Below are positions 1 through 8,478 of a DNA stretch of 64,000 bases, in pieces. This stretch comes from Sphingobacterium sp. SGG-5 (GTDB lineage: Bacteria; Bacteroidota; Bacteroidia; Sphingobacteriales; Sphingobacteriaceae), in contig NZ_JAAKGO010000001.1 in assembly GCF_011043525.1 (NCBI RefSeq), positions 310,001 to 374,000 of the forward strand, given 5' to 3'. The number at the start of each line of letters is the position of its first letter. Within the stretch, counting starts at the first letter, position 1. Under the pieces are notes generated by a model. It was not told where the DNA came from and did no database searches. It worked only from the letters and a program-made list of their open reading frames with translations. The translations under genes and the position numbers were made by a program.

Positions 1-1162
1 GACTCGGTGGCGTATGTCAACTCTTTCAGTTTTTCGATGGCATGCAGCGCCCTCTTGAGCTGTATGATTTCCCTGGGGTTGGCTTTTTGCAGACCTATTT
101 TACTAATCAACCTTTCCAGGTCCCCCACATGTTTGATTTCCCGGATCAGTTCCTCGCGCAAGGATTTATGTTGATAGAAATAATCGACGACATTCAAACG
201 TTCCTGAATCGATGCCGCATCCTTTAGGGGCATAACAATCCATCGCTTCAGTAACCGCGCACCCATCGGAGAGGAAGTTTCATCCAAAACATCCGATAAG
301 GTCGTCGCATTCTCGTTGGCCGAGCCGATCAGCTCGAGGTTGCGGATAGTAAAACGATCCAGCCACATGTGGTGATCTTCCTCTATCCGTGCGATATGCG
401 ATATATGTTGCAGGTTACGGTGCTCTGTTTCGTTTAGATAATGGAGTGCCACCCCCGCCGCCACAATACCCAACGGCATGCGCTCAATACCGAATCCCTT
501 CATCGAGTTGACTTCAAAATGCTTGAGAAGCGTCTCTTCCGCATAGTCTCCCGTATAGGGCCATTCGTCCAAAAAGTAGGTATAATATTGACTGCCGAAA
601 TGCTCTAAAAACTCTTTGGATTGCTTACGCGGCATGATAATCTCTGTAGGCTTAAACCCTTGTAGCAATTTATCCGCATAGCTGATATGACCTTGGGCCA
701 CTAAAAATTCTCCGGTAGATATATCAAGGAAGGATACCCCTACGGTATTTTTCTCGATGTAAAGCGATGCGAGATAGTTATTTGATTTTTGCTGGACAAT
801 ATTGTCACTGTAGGACACACCCGGTGTTACCAGTTCTGTGACCCCCCGCTTAACGATGGTTTTTGTTTGTTTCGGATCTTCCAGCTGGTCGCATATAGCT
901 ACGCGTTGTCCTGCACGAACCAACTTGGGAAGATAAGTTTCAAGAGAATGATGTGGGAACCCGGCTAAGGCGGTCTCCGATTCGGAACCGTTGCCCCGTT
1001 TGGTCAGCACGATACCCAATATTCCCGCGGCTTTAATGGCATCTTCCCCAAATGTTTCATAAAAATCCCCTACACGGAACAACAATAATGCACCCGGATA
1101 TTTAGCTTTGATGCTATTATACTGCTGCATTAAAGGAGTTTCTTTCTTCGCTTTAGCCAATG
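1..1162 (-). CDS. mutS: DNA mismatch repair protein MutS, N-terminal part (cut by window edge)
   Basis: MutS binds mismatches and starts mismatch repair in the cytoplasm. The reading frame is open from the left edge to a start at 1162 and gives about 387 residues: the mismatch-binding domain I (including the GDFYE motif, whose Phe normally stacks on the mismatch), the connector domain and the start of the core domain. The start must be a non-ATG codon. An in-frame TAA lies four codons upstream of a TTG (plus-strand 1160-1162) that begins LAKAKKETPLMQQYN, and this aligns with the usual MutS N-terminus; the next ATG (MQQYN) would lose conserved residues. The remaining C-terminal half, with the ATPase, lies outside the window. 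The family identification is secure from the long run of conserved sequence. Confidence 0.95.
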
Positions 1163-1224
1163 GTATCAGTTTTTAGTTGCGTCGTAAAAATAAGATAATT
1201 GAAGGGAAATGGCAAGGTCATGCC

Positions 1225-2259
1225 TTACTTATAAATCTGCACAACTACTTCACCTTTATCGGTAACATAGCCACGGTACATGCCCGCCGTATTAAAGGGC
1301 ATAGCCACATTCCCGTTTCTGTCCAATGCGATTATCCCTCCGTCACCTCCTGCCGCTCCGATTTTGCGTATAACCTCCGCTGTTGCGTCCTGCACCGTCG
1401 ATCCTTTGTAGTTCATCAGGGCAGCCACATCGTAAGCGGCAACCTGTCGGATGTAAAACTCACCCCATCCTGTGCAGGAAACACCGACTTCTTTATTGGC
1501 ATATGTGCCTGCACCAATAATAGGCGAATCGCCGACACGTCCGAATTTTTTGTTGGTCATCCCGCCAGTGGATGTTCCCGCCGTAATATTTCCAGCATGA
1601 TCTAAAGCCACACAACCTACCGTTCCGAATTTGGAATCCATATCGACGGGAGGTATAACGGTATTCTTCTCATCATGATCGAGTTCCACACGCAAGGAAT
1701 CTTTTTTTAACAAACGCTGCAAAGCCTTCCAACGCCTTTCTGTATAAAAATAAGAAGGATCCACCATCGCCAGGCCATTATTTTGCGCAAACAGCTCTGC
1801 CCCTTTGCCTGCCAGCATCACATGGTTAGACTTTTGCATGACAGCAATAGCTGCGCGGATAGGATTTTTAATGGTGGTTACACCCGCTACAGCACCAGCC
1901 TTCCCATCCTTTCCGGTCATGATAGAAGCATCCAGTTCATTCTTACCGTCATGTGTAAAAACTGCTCCTTTTCCGGCATTGAACAGCGGCGAATCTTCCA
2001 TCACCGCGATCGCATGTTCGACAGCCTCTAAACTCGATCCACCCTCGGTCAATATGGCATATCCTGCGCGTAGAGAGGCTTGGAGCGCTTCGATATACTG
2101 TGCTTCCGTTTCCGCTGACATGTTTTTTTTCACTATTGTTCCGGCTCCACCATGGATAACCAAAATTACTTTATCGTCAGATATTTTTTGCGCCATAGCC
2201 GAATTTGAATAGACTGTGATACATAATACAAAAATTGCTGCTATTTTCTTATACATCAT
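1225..2259 (-). CDS. Exported isoaspartyl peptidase / L-asparaginase (Ntn-hydrolase, family T2)
   Basis: This protein has 344 residues with a signal peptide (about 1-23, ending AMA-Q), so it should act in the periplasm. It is a plant-type asparaginase/beta-aspartyl dipeptidase that would cleave itself into alpha and beta subunits. The HGGAGT motif lies at 36-41. The autoproteolysis site and nucleophile is Thr213 in FGTVGCVALD, and the GGMTNKKFGRVGDSP substrate loop follows at about 232. The length is typical of the family. It removes isoaspartyl residues from peptides or hydrolyses asparagine; which substrate dominates cannot be read from sequence. It lies 62 bp upstream of mutS on the same strand, with no shared function evident. 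Confidence 0.93.
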   Translation of the reverse strand: MMYKKIAAIFVLCITVYSNSAMAQKISDDKVILVIHGGAGTIVKKNMSAETEAQYIEALQASLRAGYAILTEGGSSLEAVEHAIAVMEDSPLFNAGKGAVFTHDGKNELDASIMTGKDGKAGAVAGVTTIKNPIRAAIAVMQKSNHVMLAGKGAELFAQNNGLAMVDPSYFYTERRWKALQRLLKKDSLRVELDHDEKNTVIPPVDMDSKFGTVGCVALDHAGNITAGTSTGGMTNKKFGRVGDSPIIGAGTYANKEVGVSCTGWGEFYIRQVAAYDVAALMNYKGSTVQDATAEVIRKIGAAGGDGGIIALDRNGNVAMPFNTAGMYRGYVTDKGEVVVQIYK

Positions 2260-2372
2260 TTTGCTGTAACTGTTTTGTGATTCGAAAGTAAGGCTATTCT
2301 AAATAATTTGCAATTGTCTATTTTACATATTCGTATATATTCTCTTTTTTTGCATCAGAAATCAAATACAGC

Positions 2373-3098
2373 ATGGCGATCCAACGAAAAGGAAACAGGA
2401 GAAAAGGAAAGCGTAATACGCGATGGGCAGCCCGATGGAAAACATGGGCCATACGGATTACTCTTGCTTTCTTCGGGATAACGATATTTTGGGTGCTGGC
2501 GCTGAAGTTTATTCATCCCCCCATTACTTATCTGATGATAAAGCGGGGTTTTGAATGGAAGGCAGCAGGCAAAGGTTTTAAAATCGAAAAGGACTGGATG
2601 TCTTATGACGAGCTCTCGGACAATCTGAAAAGAGCGGCTATCGCGGGTGAAGATGCTCATTTCTTAACCCATCATGGGTTTGACACCGACGCCATCTGGG
2701 AAGCTTTTGAAAAAAACAGGCAGGGTAAAAAGCTACGCGGAGGAAGCACGATTAGTCAGCAGGTCGCCAAAAATGTATTTCTTTGGCCGGGACGGTCGTG
2801 GTTGAGAAAAGGACTGGAAACGTATTTTACGTTTCTGATTGAAATATGCTGGAGCAAGAAACGCATTCTCGAAGTCTATCTCAATGTCATAGAAATGGGA
2901 CAGGGTGTCTATGGTGCCGAAGCCGCGGCACATTATTATTTTAATAAATCTGCCCGTAGCCTTTCTAAAAAGCAAGCGGCCTTAATTATTGCTATTCTTC
3001 CCAATCCCCGAAATTGGGATGCACGGAGACCTTCAAATTATGTCAACAGCCGAGCAAATAGTATTGTGCGGTATATGGGGCATTATAAGATTCCTTAA
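2373..3098 (+). CDS. mtgA: Monofunctional biosynthetic peptidoglycan transglycosylase
   Basis: This is a glycosyltransferase family 51 enzyme that polymerises lipid II into glycan strands on the outer face of the inner membrane. The 241 residues comprise a basic N-terminus (1-22), one membrane anchor (about 26-46) and the GT51 domain. The catalytic motif EDAHFLTHHGFD starts at Glu93, GGSTISQQVAKN follows at 123-134, and the second conserved block KKRILEVYLN at 162-171 carries the second catalytic Glu region. There is no penicillin-binding domain, so it is the monofunctional form. The length matches MtgA. Confidence 0.95.
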   Translation: MAIQRKGNRRKGKRNTRWAARWKTWAIRITLAFFGITIFWVLALKFIHPPITYLMIKRGFEWKAAGKGFKIEKDWMSYDELSDNLKRAAIAGEDAHFLTHHGFDTDAIWEAFEKNRQGKKLRGGSTISQQVAKNVFLWPGRSWLRKGLETYFTFLIEICWSKKRILEVYLNVIEMGQGVYGAEAAAHYYFNKSARSLSKKQAALIIAILPNPRNWDARRPSNYVNSRANSIVRYMGHYKIP

Positions 3099-3181
3099 CG
3101 ATGTAGACATACAAGATATGCCGGACACGAAAAAAGTAGAAAAAATTCTTATATACCAAGAAAAAATTCCTACATTAGTGT

Positions 3182-3655
3182 ATGGAAAAGAAAAGAAAGA
3201 AAAAACACACTTCATATCCTTCTGATCAAGATAGTGTAGCCCTAGCACATGAAGCCATGGTGCATTATGGCGTCCTATCTAACGATCCCGTAGCATTACT
3301 GATCAACTCTAAGCACGGTTTGAACGCGAAGGCTGCTTTAGATTTCATTGCCCTTTCTGGCTTCACGTACGAGGAGTTTCAGGAGACTTTCAAAACCACA
3401 GTCAAGACCATCCAGAACTATGCTGTACAGGATCTAAAATTAGATGCTCCCTTAAGTGAAAAACTTCTTAAATCTTTTGCACTCTTTCATAAAGGCACAG
3501 AAATTTTTGGCTCTGTTAAAGCTTTTACAGAATGGCTGAACACCTCTTCGGTTGGTCTGGGCAATCAGATTCCTTTTGATCTCATGGATACCATCACCGG
3601 TATTGATCTCATAGAAGAAGAGCTTATTCGTATCGAATACGGCGCATTAGCATAA
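3182..3655 (+). CDS. Type II antitoxin, Xre/MbcA/ParS family
   Basis: This 157-residue cytoplasmic protein has a basic start, an Xre-like helical DNA-binding region (about 45-95) and the C-terminal MbcA/ParS/Xre toxin-binding domain (about 105-157), recognisable by EWLNTSSVGLGNQIPFDLMD and the ending IEYGALA. It should bind and neutralise the RES protein encoded 6 bp downstream and repress the operon. Family knowledge: these antitoxins pair with RES-domain NAD-degrading toxins. The start ATG at 3182 is the only reasonable one; a TAcaTTaG promoter-like element (3170-3177) lies immediately upstream but is too close to trust. Confidence 0.92.
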   Translation: MEKKRKKKHTSYPSDQDSVALAHEAMVHYGVLSNDPVALLINSKHGLNAKAALDFIALSGFTYEEFQETFKTTVKTIQNYAVQDLKLDAPLSEKLLKSFALFHKGTEIFGSVKAFTEWLNTSSVGLGNQIPFDLMDTITGIDLIEEELIRIEYGALA

Positions 3656-3661
3656 TAGCCT

Positions 3662-4111
3662 GTGAAAGTTTACAGGATTACATTAGCAAAGTTTTCAGAA
3701 GACCTAAAAGCTTCGGGACGGGCGGCCCGCTGGAATTCTAATGACGTGCAGATGATCTACACTGCTTCCTCGCGGTCGTTGGCTTGCCTGGAAAACGTTG
3801 TACACCGGAATCAGTTGGGCCTAAGTGCTCTTTTCAAGGCCATGATCGTAGAGATACCTGATGCCCTAAAAATCAAAACAATAGATACAAGCCTGCTGCA
3901 TAATAATTGGAAAGATTATGATAAAATAGTCCTTACACAAAAGATAGGTGACAGATGGATTTCCGATATGGAAACGGCTGTACTCAAAGTCCCTTCTTCC
4001 ATAATAGACAGGGAGTATAACTACCTGATCAACCCACTGCATCCTGATTTCAAAAGGATCAAGCTGGTACAAACAGAGCCTTTTGTGTTTGATGAGCGTA
4101 TTAAGCGATAG
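3662..4111 (+). CDS. RES-domain toxin (type II toxin-antitoxin system)
   Basis: This 149-residue protein starts at GTG and its gene lies 6 bp after the antitoxin stop codon, so the two are translated together. RES-domain hallmarks are present: Arg5 in VYRIT, Tyr33 in IYTASS, Glu44 in CLENVVH, Ser112/113 in VPSSI and Asn124 near the end. RES toxins (ParT, MbcT and NatT type) resemble ADP-ribosyltransferases and act on NAD+ or transfer ADP-ribose, stopping growth when free of antitoxin. All expected polar residues are visible, so it looks active. NAD degradation versus protein ADP-ribosylation cannot be told apart here. Confidence 0.92.
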   Translation: MKVYRITLAKFSEDLKASGRAARWNSNDVQMIYTASSRSLACLENVVHRNQLGLSALFKAMIVEIPDALKIKTIDTSLLHNNWKDYDKIVLTQKIGDRWISDMETAVLKVPSSIIDREYNYLINPLHPDFKRIKLVQTEPFVFDERIKR

Positions 4112-4149
4112 ATTTTCTCATTAATAAGATACCCGAATAAAAATTAAAA

Positions 4150-4192
4150 ATCATCATTGCGAGGCACCATTATGTTTCCTCGCAATGATGAT
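4150..4192 (-). terminator. Strong intrinsic terminator of the SusC/D operon
   Basis: A perfect 15-bp inverted repeat (4150-4164 with 4178-4192) has a 13-nt loop. Read on the minus strand it follows the DUF4302 stop codon by 10 nt and is followed by a T-rich run (tttttaattttta). On the plus strand it lies 38 bp after the RES toxin, but the downstream T-run is poor, so it mainly serves the minus strand. The arms carry the motif CATTGCGAGG, which can also occur in dispersed palindromic repeats. Confidence 0.85.
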
Positions 4193-4201
4193 GTCTTATA
4201 A

Positions 4202-5539
4202 TCACTGTAGCTTGCCGTAGAAAAATGAAGACGCATCATCCACTCTATACAATCCTCCGATTCCTTCTACAGAAGGGTCACTACTCACTACCCAATCTAC
4301 TCTAAAAGGACCACTTTGCAACCAATTTACAAAATTTCCTATTTGAGAAATGCGCGAATTCCAGTTTGAATTGGAAACAGATGGGGTATAATTTGATAAC
4401 GTTATAATACCGTTTTCATATATATACGTAAAAGACGCATCCGCTAAAAAGCGAGTAGTGCCAGAATAATACCAAATATTGACTTTTGCAGTAGTTGAAT
4501 TTAGAAGCGAAAACTCAACACTTTCAATCACTCGATTACTATATGAAAATCTTGTCACCATACCATCGTAAACCGTGTTAAACGAAGACGTAACGCCTGC
4601 TGGTAAAGAGGCCGGTAAATCGGGGCCTTCGATTTTTATAGACTTGTACGTTCCATTATAATTAAATAAAAACTTCAGTGGAGTCAAAGGGTTAGCGTTT
4701 TGAAAGACCATATACTCGTTACCATCAGCGTCATAAAGATACAATTTACCATCTTGCTTGATCAGGCCTCGTTTCAACGTGACTCCCCCATAGGTCAGAT
4801 CGGTCAAGATTTCTATACCCTGAATAGTATAAGCGAACTTACTCGCCCCTGTCGATATCGATTCGTCGAGTTCTAAGGCTTCATACGCAAACGTCTTTGC
4901 AGAATGGTTATAAGTCACACCAACTTTATAATCCACACCGTCTTTATTGATGAGTATATAATTGTTTTTGTTCTCAACGAAAAACTCTTGATAGCTTTCT
5001 ATAATTTCACCATACTTCCCTTCTTCGAATCGGGTCTTATCCTCCTGAGAAGCCTTTATCAAAATCAGCTCATTTTGATATTTCTTTCCACGGAGAATAA
5101 TCGAATCAGGCGTGGAACGGAGATATTCGAATTCAACATCACTCTTCAGACCCGAACCCGACTCACCGCCATACACATCGGAGGTAGGATCCTGTAACAT
5201 GGTTATATAATTGTAGGTATCAAAAAGTAAGGTCGGGTACATCACCCACTTTATCCGATATGTAGAAGTCCCTTTGACCGCAGCAGTTTCAATATTCAGA
5301 TCAGCGAACATGTCGACGGTTTGGTCTTCATGGAAATCCATATAGAATCCATAGCCTCCACTACCCGAGGTGGGCAAGGAAACCTTCCATCCATACGGTG
5401 ATTCCAATAGTTTATTTTGTAGCTCTTCCAATTTCACGCCGATACGCTCCTCCGGCAATGCTTCAAAAACATTTATCGTTTCCTTCTTGGAACACGACAT
5501 GCTTATCAACATAAAGACTAAGTAATATATATTTTTCAT
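4202..5539 (-). CDS. DUF4302-type surface/periplasmic lipoprotein
   Basis: This 445-residue lipoprotein has a signal peptide with its lipobox ending at Cys16 (ISMSC-SKKE). The body matches the DUF4302 pattern known from Bacteroidota SusC/D loci: an N-terminal EERIGVKLEELQNKL segment, then SPYGWKVSLPTSGSGGYGFYMDF and beta-rich sequence. No enzyme motif is visible. It is the last gene of the uptake operon, 11 bp after the HExxH lipoprotein. Both proteins end with a similar GGLYRVDD / GGFYVKDE then Y(F)YG pattern, suggesting a shared C-terminal module. Function is unknown; an accessory binding protein on the outer membrane is the likely role. Confidence 0.8.
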   Translation of the reverse strand: MKNIYYLVFMLISMSCSKKETINVFEALPEERIGVKLEELQNKLLESPYGWKVSLPTSGSGGYGFYMDFHEDQTVDMFADLNIETAAVKGTSTYRIKWVMYPTLLFDTYNYITMLQDPTSDVYGGESGSGLKSDVEFEYLRSTPDSIILRGKKYQNELILIKASQEDKTRFEEGKYGEIIESYQEFFVENKNNYILINKDGVDYKVGVTYNHSAKTFAYEALELDESISTGASKFAYTIQGIEILTDLTYGGVTLKRGLIKQDGKLYLYDADGNEYMVFQNANPLTPLKFLFNYNGTYKSIKIEGPDLPASLPAGVTSSFNTVYDGMVTRFSYSNRVIESVEFSLLNSTTAKVNIWYYSGTTRFLADASFTYIYENGIITLSNYTPSVSNSNWNSRISQIGNFVNWLQSGPFRVDWVVSSDPSVEGIGGLYRVDDASSFFYGKLQ

Positions 5540-5550
5540 AAAATATCTTT

Positions 5551-6960
5551 TTAAAAAGTTAGCCCTCCATAAAAATAATTATCCACCTCATCCTTGACAT
5601 AAAAGCCTCCTAACCGGAGCCAATCTTCCGTTTCAACATTCCCGGGCAGCCAATCTGCTATAAAGGTATGGGAGGTCAAGTAATCTTGGATAGGTGTAAA
5701 ACCGTCGGCAACGATCTCAGCATTAGACCATACGCCTTCGTCGGCCCCCCGCTGAGCGACCTTCGTAAAAGTCACCTCACCAGTATGCTCATCTACTGCC
5801 ATCGAGAATGAATAAAAAGCTTGGTAATGTGATCCTGCAGTGTTATTATAATACATGATGACTTCGAGATCCGTTGCATTCAAAAAACTAAATTCCAACT
5901 CATTTAATGTGCGCCCCGCATTCCCCACAGCTGCAACAGCGGTCTTAGCCGATTGGAAAATGGCATCGAACTTTGAAGATGTGCCATATTTTGCATAATG
6001 AGCATTAGTTGGAGATATCCCTAAAGAGGAGATGAGATTTCCTTGCTTCAGCCAATAAGCGAACGATTGATTGGTGATATCGCCATAATTTTCATGCAAT
6101 ACCCGTTGTACTTCCCGTTGCAGTTCTTTAAAGTCTATATTAAAATACTCGTTGAAATAGTCTACTACAATAGCTTCCTTCTGTTTTAGTTTCGTGTACG
6201 CTTCCTCTCCCGACGCTTTGGCATATTGATCATACCATAGTTGTCCTTGTACCAATAAATGTGCGGTTACCTCTGCAAAATCTTCGGTATACGCACTTCT
6301 TGCATACCGTGAGATGAATCCTAAACTACGGGACACGGACTCGGGGTTACTATCATTGTTTGTCCAGTCTGCCTCATAGTCTGCCTTGGATATCTGCTCA
6401 AAAGCAGGCGGTATAGCAACAATTTGGTTCACGATATGTGTAAACTCGTGATGAATGGTACGCAATCTTCTCCGCACTGTATTACTACCGTCTAACGACA
6501 TATCCGGATTTTCAAAATCTATTTCATTTAAAGAATACAAAACGATTTTTCTTCCACCCTCAGCTGTTCCCAGCGTGATACTTCCGTTGGTATTATAGGA
6601 ACCTGAACCGTATAGTACAAACTGCTTCGGTGTATACGTCTTTATGAAAGTCTCTCCTCCTACTTTAGCGTAAGCTTTGATAAAGCCATCATGTACAGCT
6701 TCCATAATAGGCTGTACCTTGTCATACTTTACCGGAGCTATATCTTTAGACACATCGGTCAGATTACGCTCAAACCGGTAAACGACTTCGATATTATAAG
6801 GCTTTGTTATATTCTCCGAAATCCAATTATCGACTAGAGTAGGCACATAAGTGTCCGAATTATAAGTGCTCAAATCTACATCAAGATATTCATCATTTTT
6901 GGTACAGGCCACCATGAAGAGGCCTAACGTTAGAATTTGTATTAATTTAAACTTTTTCAT
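5551..6960 (-). CDS. Substrate-import-associated zinc metallohydrolase lipoprotein (HExxH)
   Basis: This 469-residue lipoprotein has a lipobox ending at Cys19 (FMVAC-TKND). A zincin motif HEFTH occupies 171-175, and YTEDFAEVTAHLL (about 224-236) could supply the third, glutamate, zinc ligand. This matches the family of putative zinc-binding metallopeptidase lipoproteins found next to SusC/SusD genes. It is translated 8 bp after susD, so it is a member of the uptake operon and probably cuts the imported substrate at the cell surface or in the periplasm. The conserved zinc motif argues for a working peptidase; the substrate is unknown. The C-terminal 130 residues resemble the end of the neighbouring DUF4302 protein. 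Confidence 0.85.
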   Translation of the reverse strand: MKKFKLIQILTLGLFMVACTKNDEYLDVDLSTYNSDTYVPTLVDNWISENITKPYNIEVVYRFERNLTDVSKDIAPVKYDKVQPIMEAVHDGFIKAYAKVGGETFIKTYTPKQFVLYGSGSYNTNGSITLGTAEGGRKIVLYSLNEIDFENPDMSLDGSNTVRRRLRTIHHEFTHIVNQIVAIPPAFEQISKADYEADWTNNDSNPESVSRSLGFISRYARSAYTEDFAEVTAHLLVQGQLWYDQYAKASGEEAYTKLKQKEAIVVDYFNEYFNIDFKELQREVQRVLHENYGDITNQSFAYWLKQGNLISSLGISPTNAHYAKYGTSSKFDAIFQSAKTAVAAVGNAGRTLNELEFSFLNATDLEVIMYYNNTAGSHYQAFYSFSMAVDEHTGEVTFTKVAQRGADEGVWSNAEIVADGFTPIQDYLTSHTFIADWLPGNVETEDWLRLGGFYVKDEVDNYFYGGLTF

Positions 6961-6968
6961 AATTCAAA

Positions 6969-8465
6969 TTATCTTGGATTTAGTTCTATACCTGATATTT
7001 TCGCATCTTGGGGAATCTGAAACATCCTTCTATTGTCATCGGGTTCTAAGTAAGAAAAGGTTTCGGTACCGTCGCTCGCGATATGGTTATGTTCGACAGT
7101 TATTTTATGCCTCAATATGTCGAACCAACGCATTCCCTCTTGCATAAAAGCGATACGTTTAGTTTCTAGAAGAGCGGCCATGATCGCTTCTTTGTTGTCA
7201 CTAACATTATAGTATGCTTTGGCTTTATCAAAGGTAAGCGCATGTGACGTACTACTGTAATTTACAATACGTGTGCTAGCAAAAGTATTTAGGTCCGCAA
7301 TCGCTTCACTCAGCATGTCTTTATGGATATAAGCTTCAGCTCTATTCAACAAAGCTTCATCTGTGGTAAATACCGGCTGCATAATATAATGCTGACCCGT
7401 ACCCGCCGCTACATTGGTATAATAGAAATATTCTTCAAACTTATTCGTAGTATAATTGGGCGGAGATGAAGAATAAATGCCATATCGATTTCTGAAAGTC
7501 GCCCCAAACACAGTCGATTTGGTTAACACCGTTTTATTTTTTTCTCCAAAACTATAGCGGTTAAAACCAAATCCGCTACTGCGTTGAAAACTGGAATAGG
7601 CATTAATCAGAAGAACATTCCAAGGTTTGTCTGCTTTCGTATATTCTATCCGGTGCTCGTTATACGTCAAATTATACAAGGATCCATTGTACTGGCGTAT
7701 GCTGGTTTTAAAATCATTTTCTGGCGGCACTGCACTTGCATGTTCGATTACTTTGTCCCATTCTCCTTTAAAAAGATAGAATCGGGCCGCAAAAGCATGA
7801 GCAGCTTGAGGTGTAAAGTGATATTTCGGCACTTGCCATACACCTCCGGTTACCAAGGGTAACCCTTCCGTTAAATCTTTCTCGATCTGCTCGTAGACTG
7901 ATCGAACAGTACCACGCGAATAGGGTGCGATAGCCACGGTTTCAGGTGTTGTGACATAGGGTATGCCTGGCGAATCATTGTCACCGCCAATTTCATAAGC
8001 CCTAGCAAAAAAAGTAACCAACATGAAATGTGCATAGGCTCTGGCCACTAATGCTTCTCCTCGATATACCTCTGCCCGCTTTGTATCGTCGTACAAATTA
8101 TTATCAAGGGCTTCTAAAGCGTGGTTAGCCGCAGAAATCGCCGAATAGGCAGCATTCCAGTATCCGCCAGGTGTGCCTGCTCCGGTACCCTGCACTTCAT
8201 CCCAGAAGTAAAGCGAGTTATAGGGTTCATCATTATTTCTGGATAGTGCAGCAGATTTATCTTCCACATTATCAGAAGCAGCTTCCGCGAATGTGATATA
8301 CTCTCTTGCCGGATAGGCCGATACCAGTAGCTTGCCTATATTGTCTAAGGTAGATAAATCCGTCCGCATATCTGGAGCTTGTTCCAGATATTTTTCACAA
8401 CTTCCGAAGACAACGAGCAGTAAACAAGTTACGATTGTCTTTATTATATGATAAATTCTTTTCAT
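6969..8465 (-). CDS. RagB/SusD family substrate-binding lipoprotein
   Basis: SusD-type proteins form the lid over the SusC transporter and bind substrate at the cell surface. I chose the start at 8465 (MKRIYHIIK), 13 bp after the susC stop; the longer open frame up to 8564 would only add residues overlapping susC. A start two codons upstream at 8471 is equally possible. This gives 498 residues with a lipobox ending at Cys23 (VVFGSC-EKYLEQAPD). The middle carries TPR-like helices typical of SusD (GEALVARAYAHFMLVTFFA), and the end has FMQEGMRWFDILRH followed by IPQDAKISGIELNPR, both hallmarks of the family. Confidence 0.95.
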   Translation of the reverse strand: MKRIYHIIKTIVTCLLLVVFGSCEKYLEQAPDMRTDLSTLDNIGKLLVSAYPAREYITFAEAASDNVEDKSAALSRNNDEPYNSLYFWDEVQGTGAGTPGGYWNAAYSAISAANHALEALDNNLYDDTKRAEVYRGEALVARAYAHFMLVTFFARAYEIGGDNDSPGIPYVTTPETVAIAPYSRGTVRSVYEQIEKDLTEGLPLVTGGVWQVPKYHFTPQAAHAFAARFYLFKGEWDKVIEHASAVPPENDFKTSIRQYNGSLYNLTYNEHRIEYTKADKPWNVLLINAYSSFQRSSGFGFNRYSFGEKNKTVLTKSTVFGATFRNRYGIYSSSPPNYTTNKFEEYFYYTNVAAGTGQHYIMQPVFTTDEALLNRAEAYIHKDMLSEAIADLNTFASTRIVNYSSTSHALTFDKAKAYYNVSDNKEAIMAALLETKRIAFMQEGMRWFDILRHKITVEHNHIASDGTETFSYLEPDDNRRMFQIPQDAKISGIELNPR

Positions 8466-8478
8466 GTCCATATCGGTT

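Noticed and set aside
1177..1605. 142-residue plus-strand open frame opposite the asparaginase gene
   Set aside because: It lies wholly within a well-supported minus-strand gene, has no domain pattern and is rich in Cys, Arg and His as expected for antisense frames.
2989..3225. 78-residue plus-strand frame spanning the end of mtgA and the start of the antitoxin gene
   Set aside because: It overlaps two real genes in another frame and resembles no known protein.
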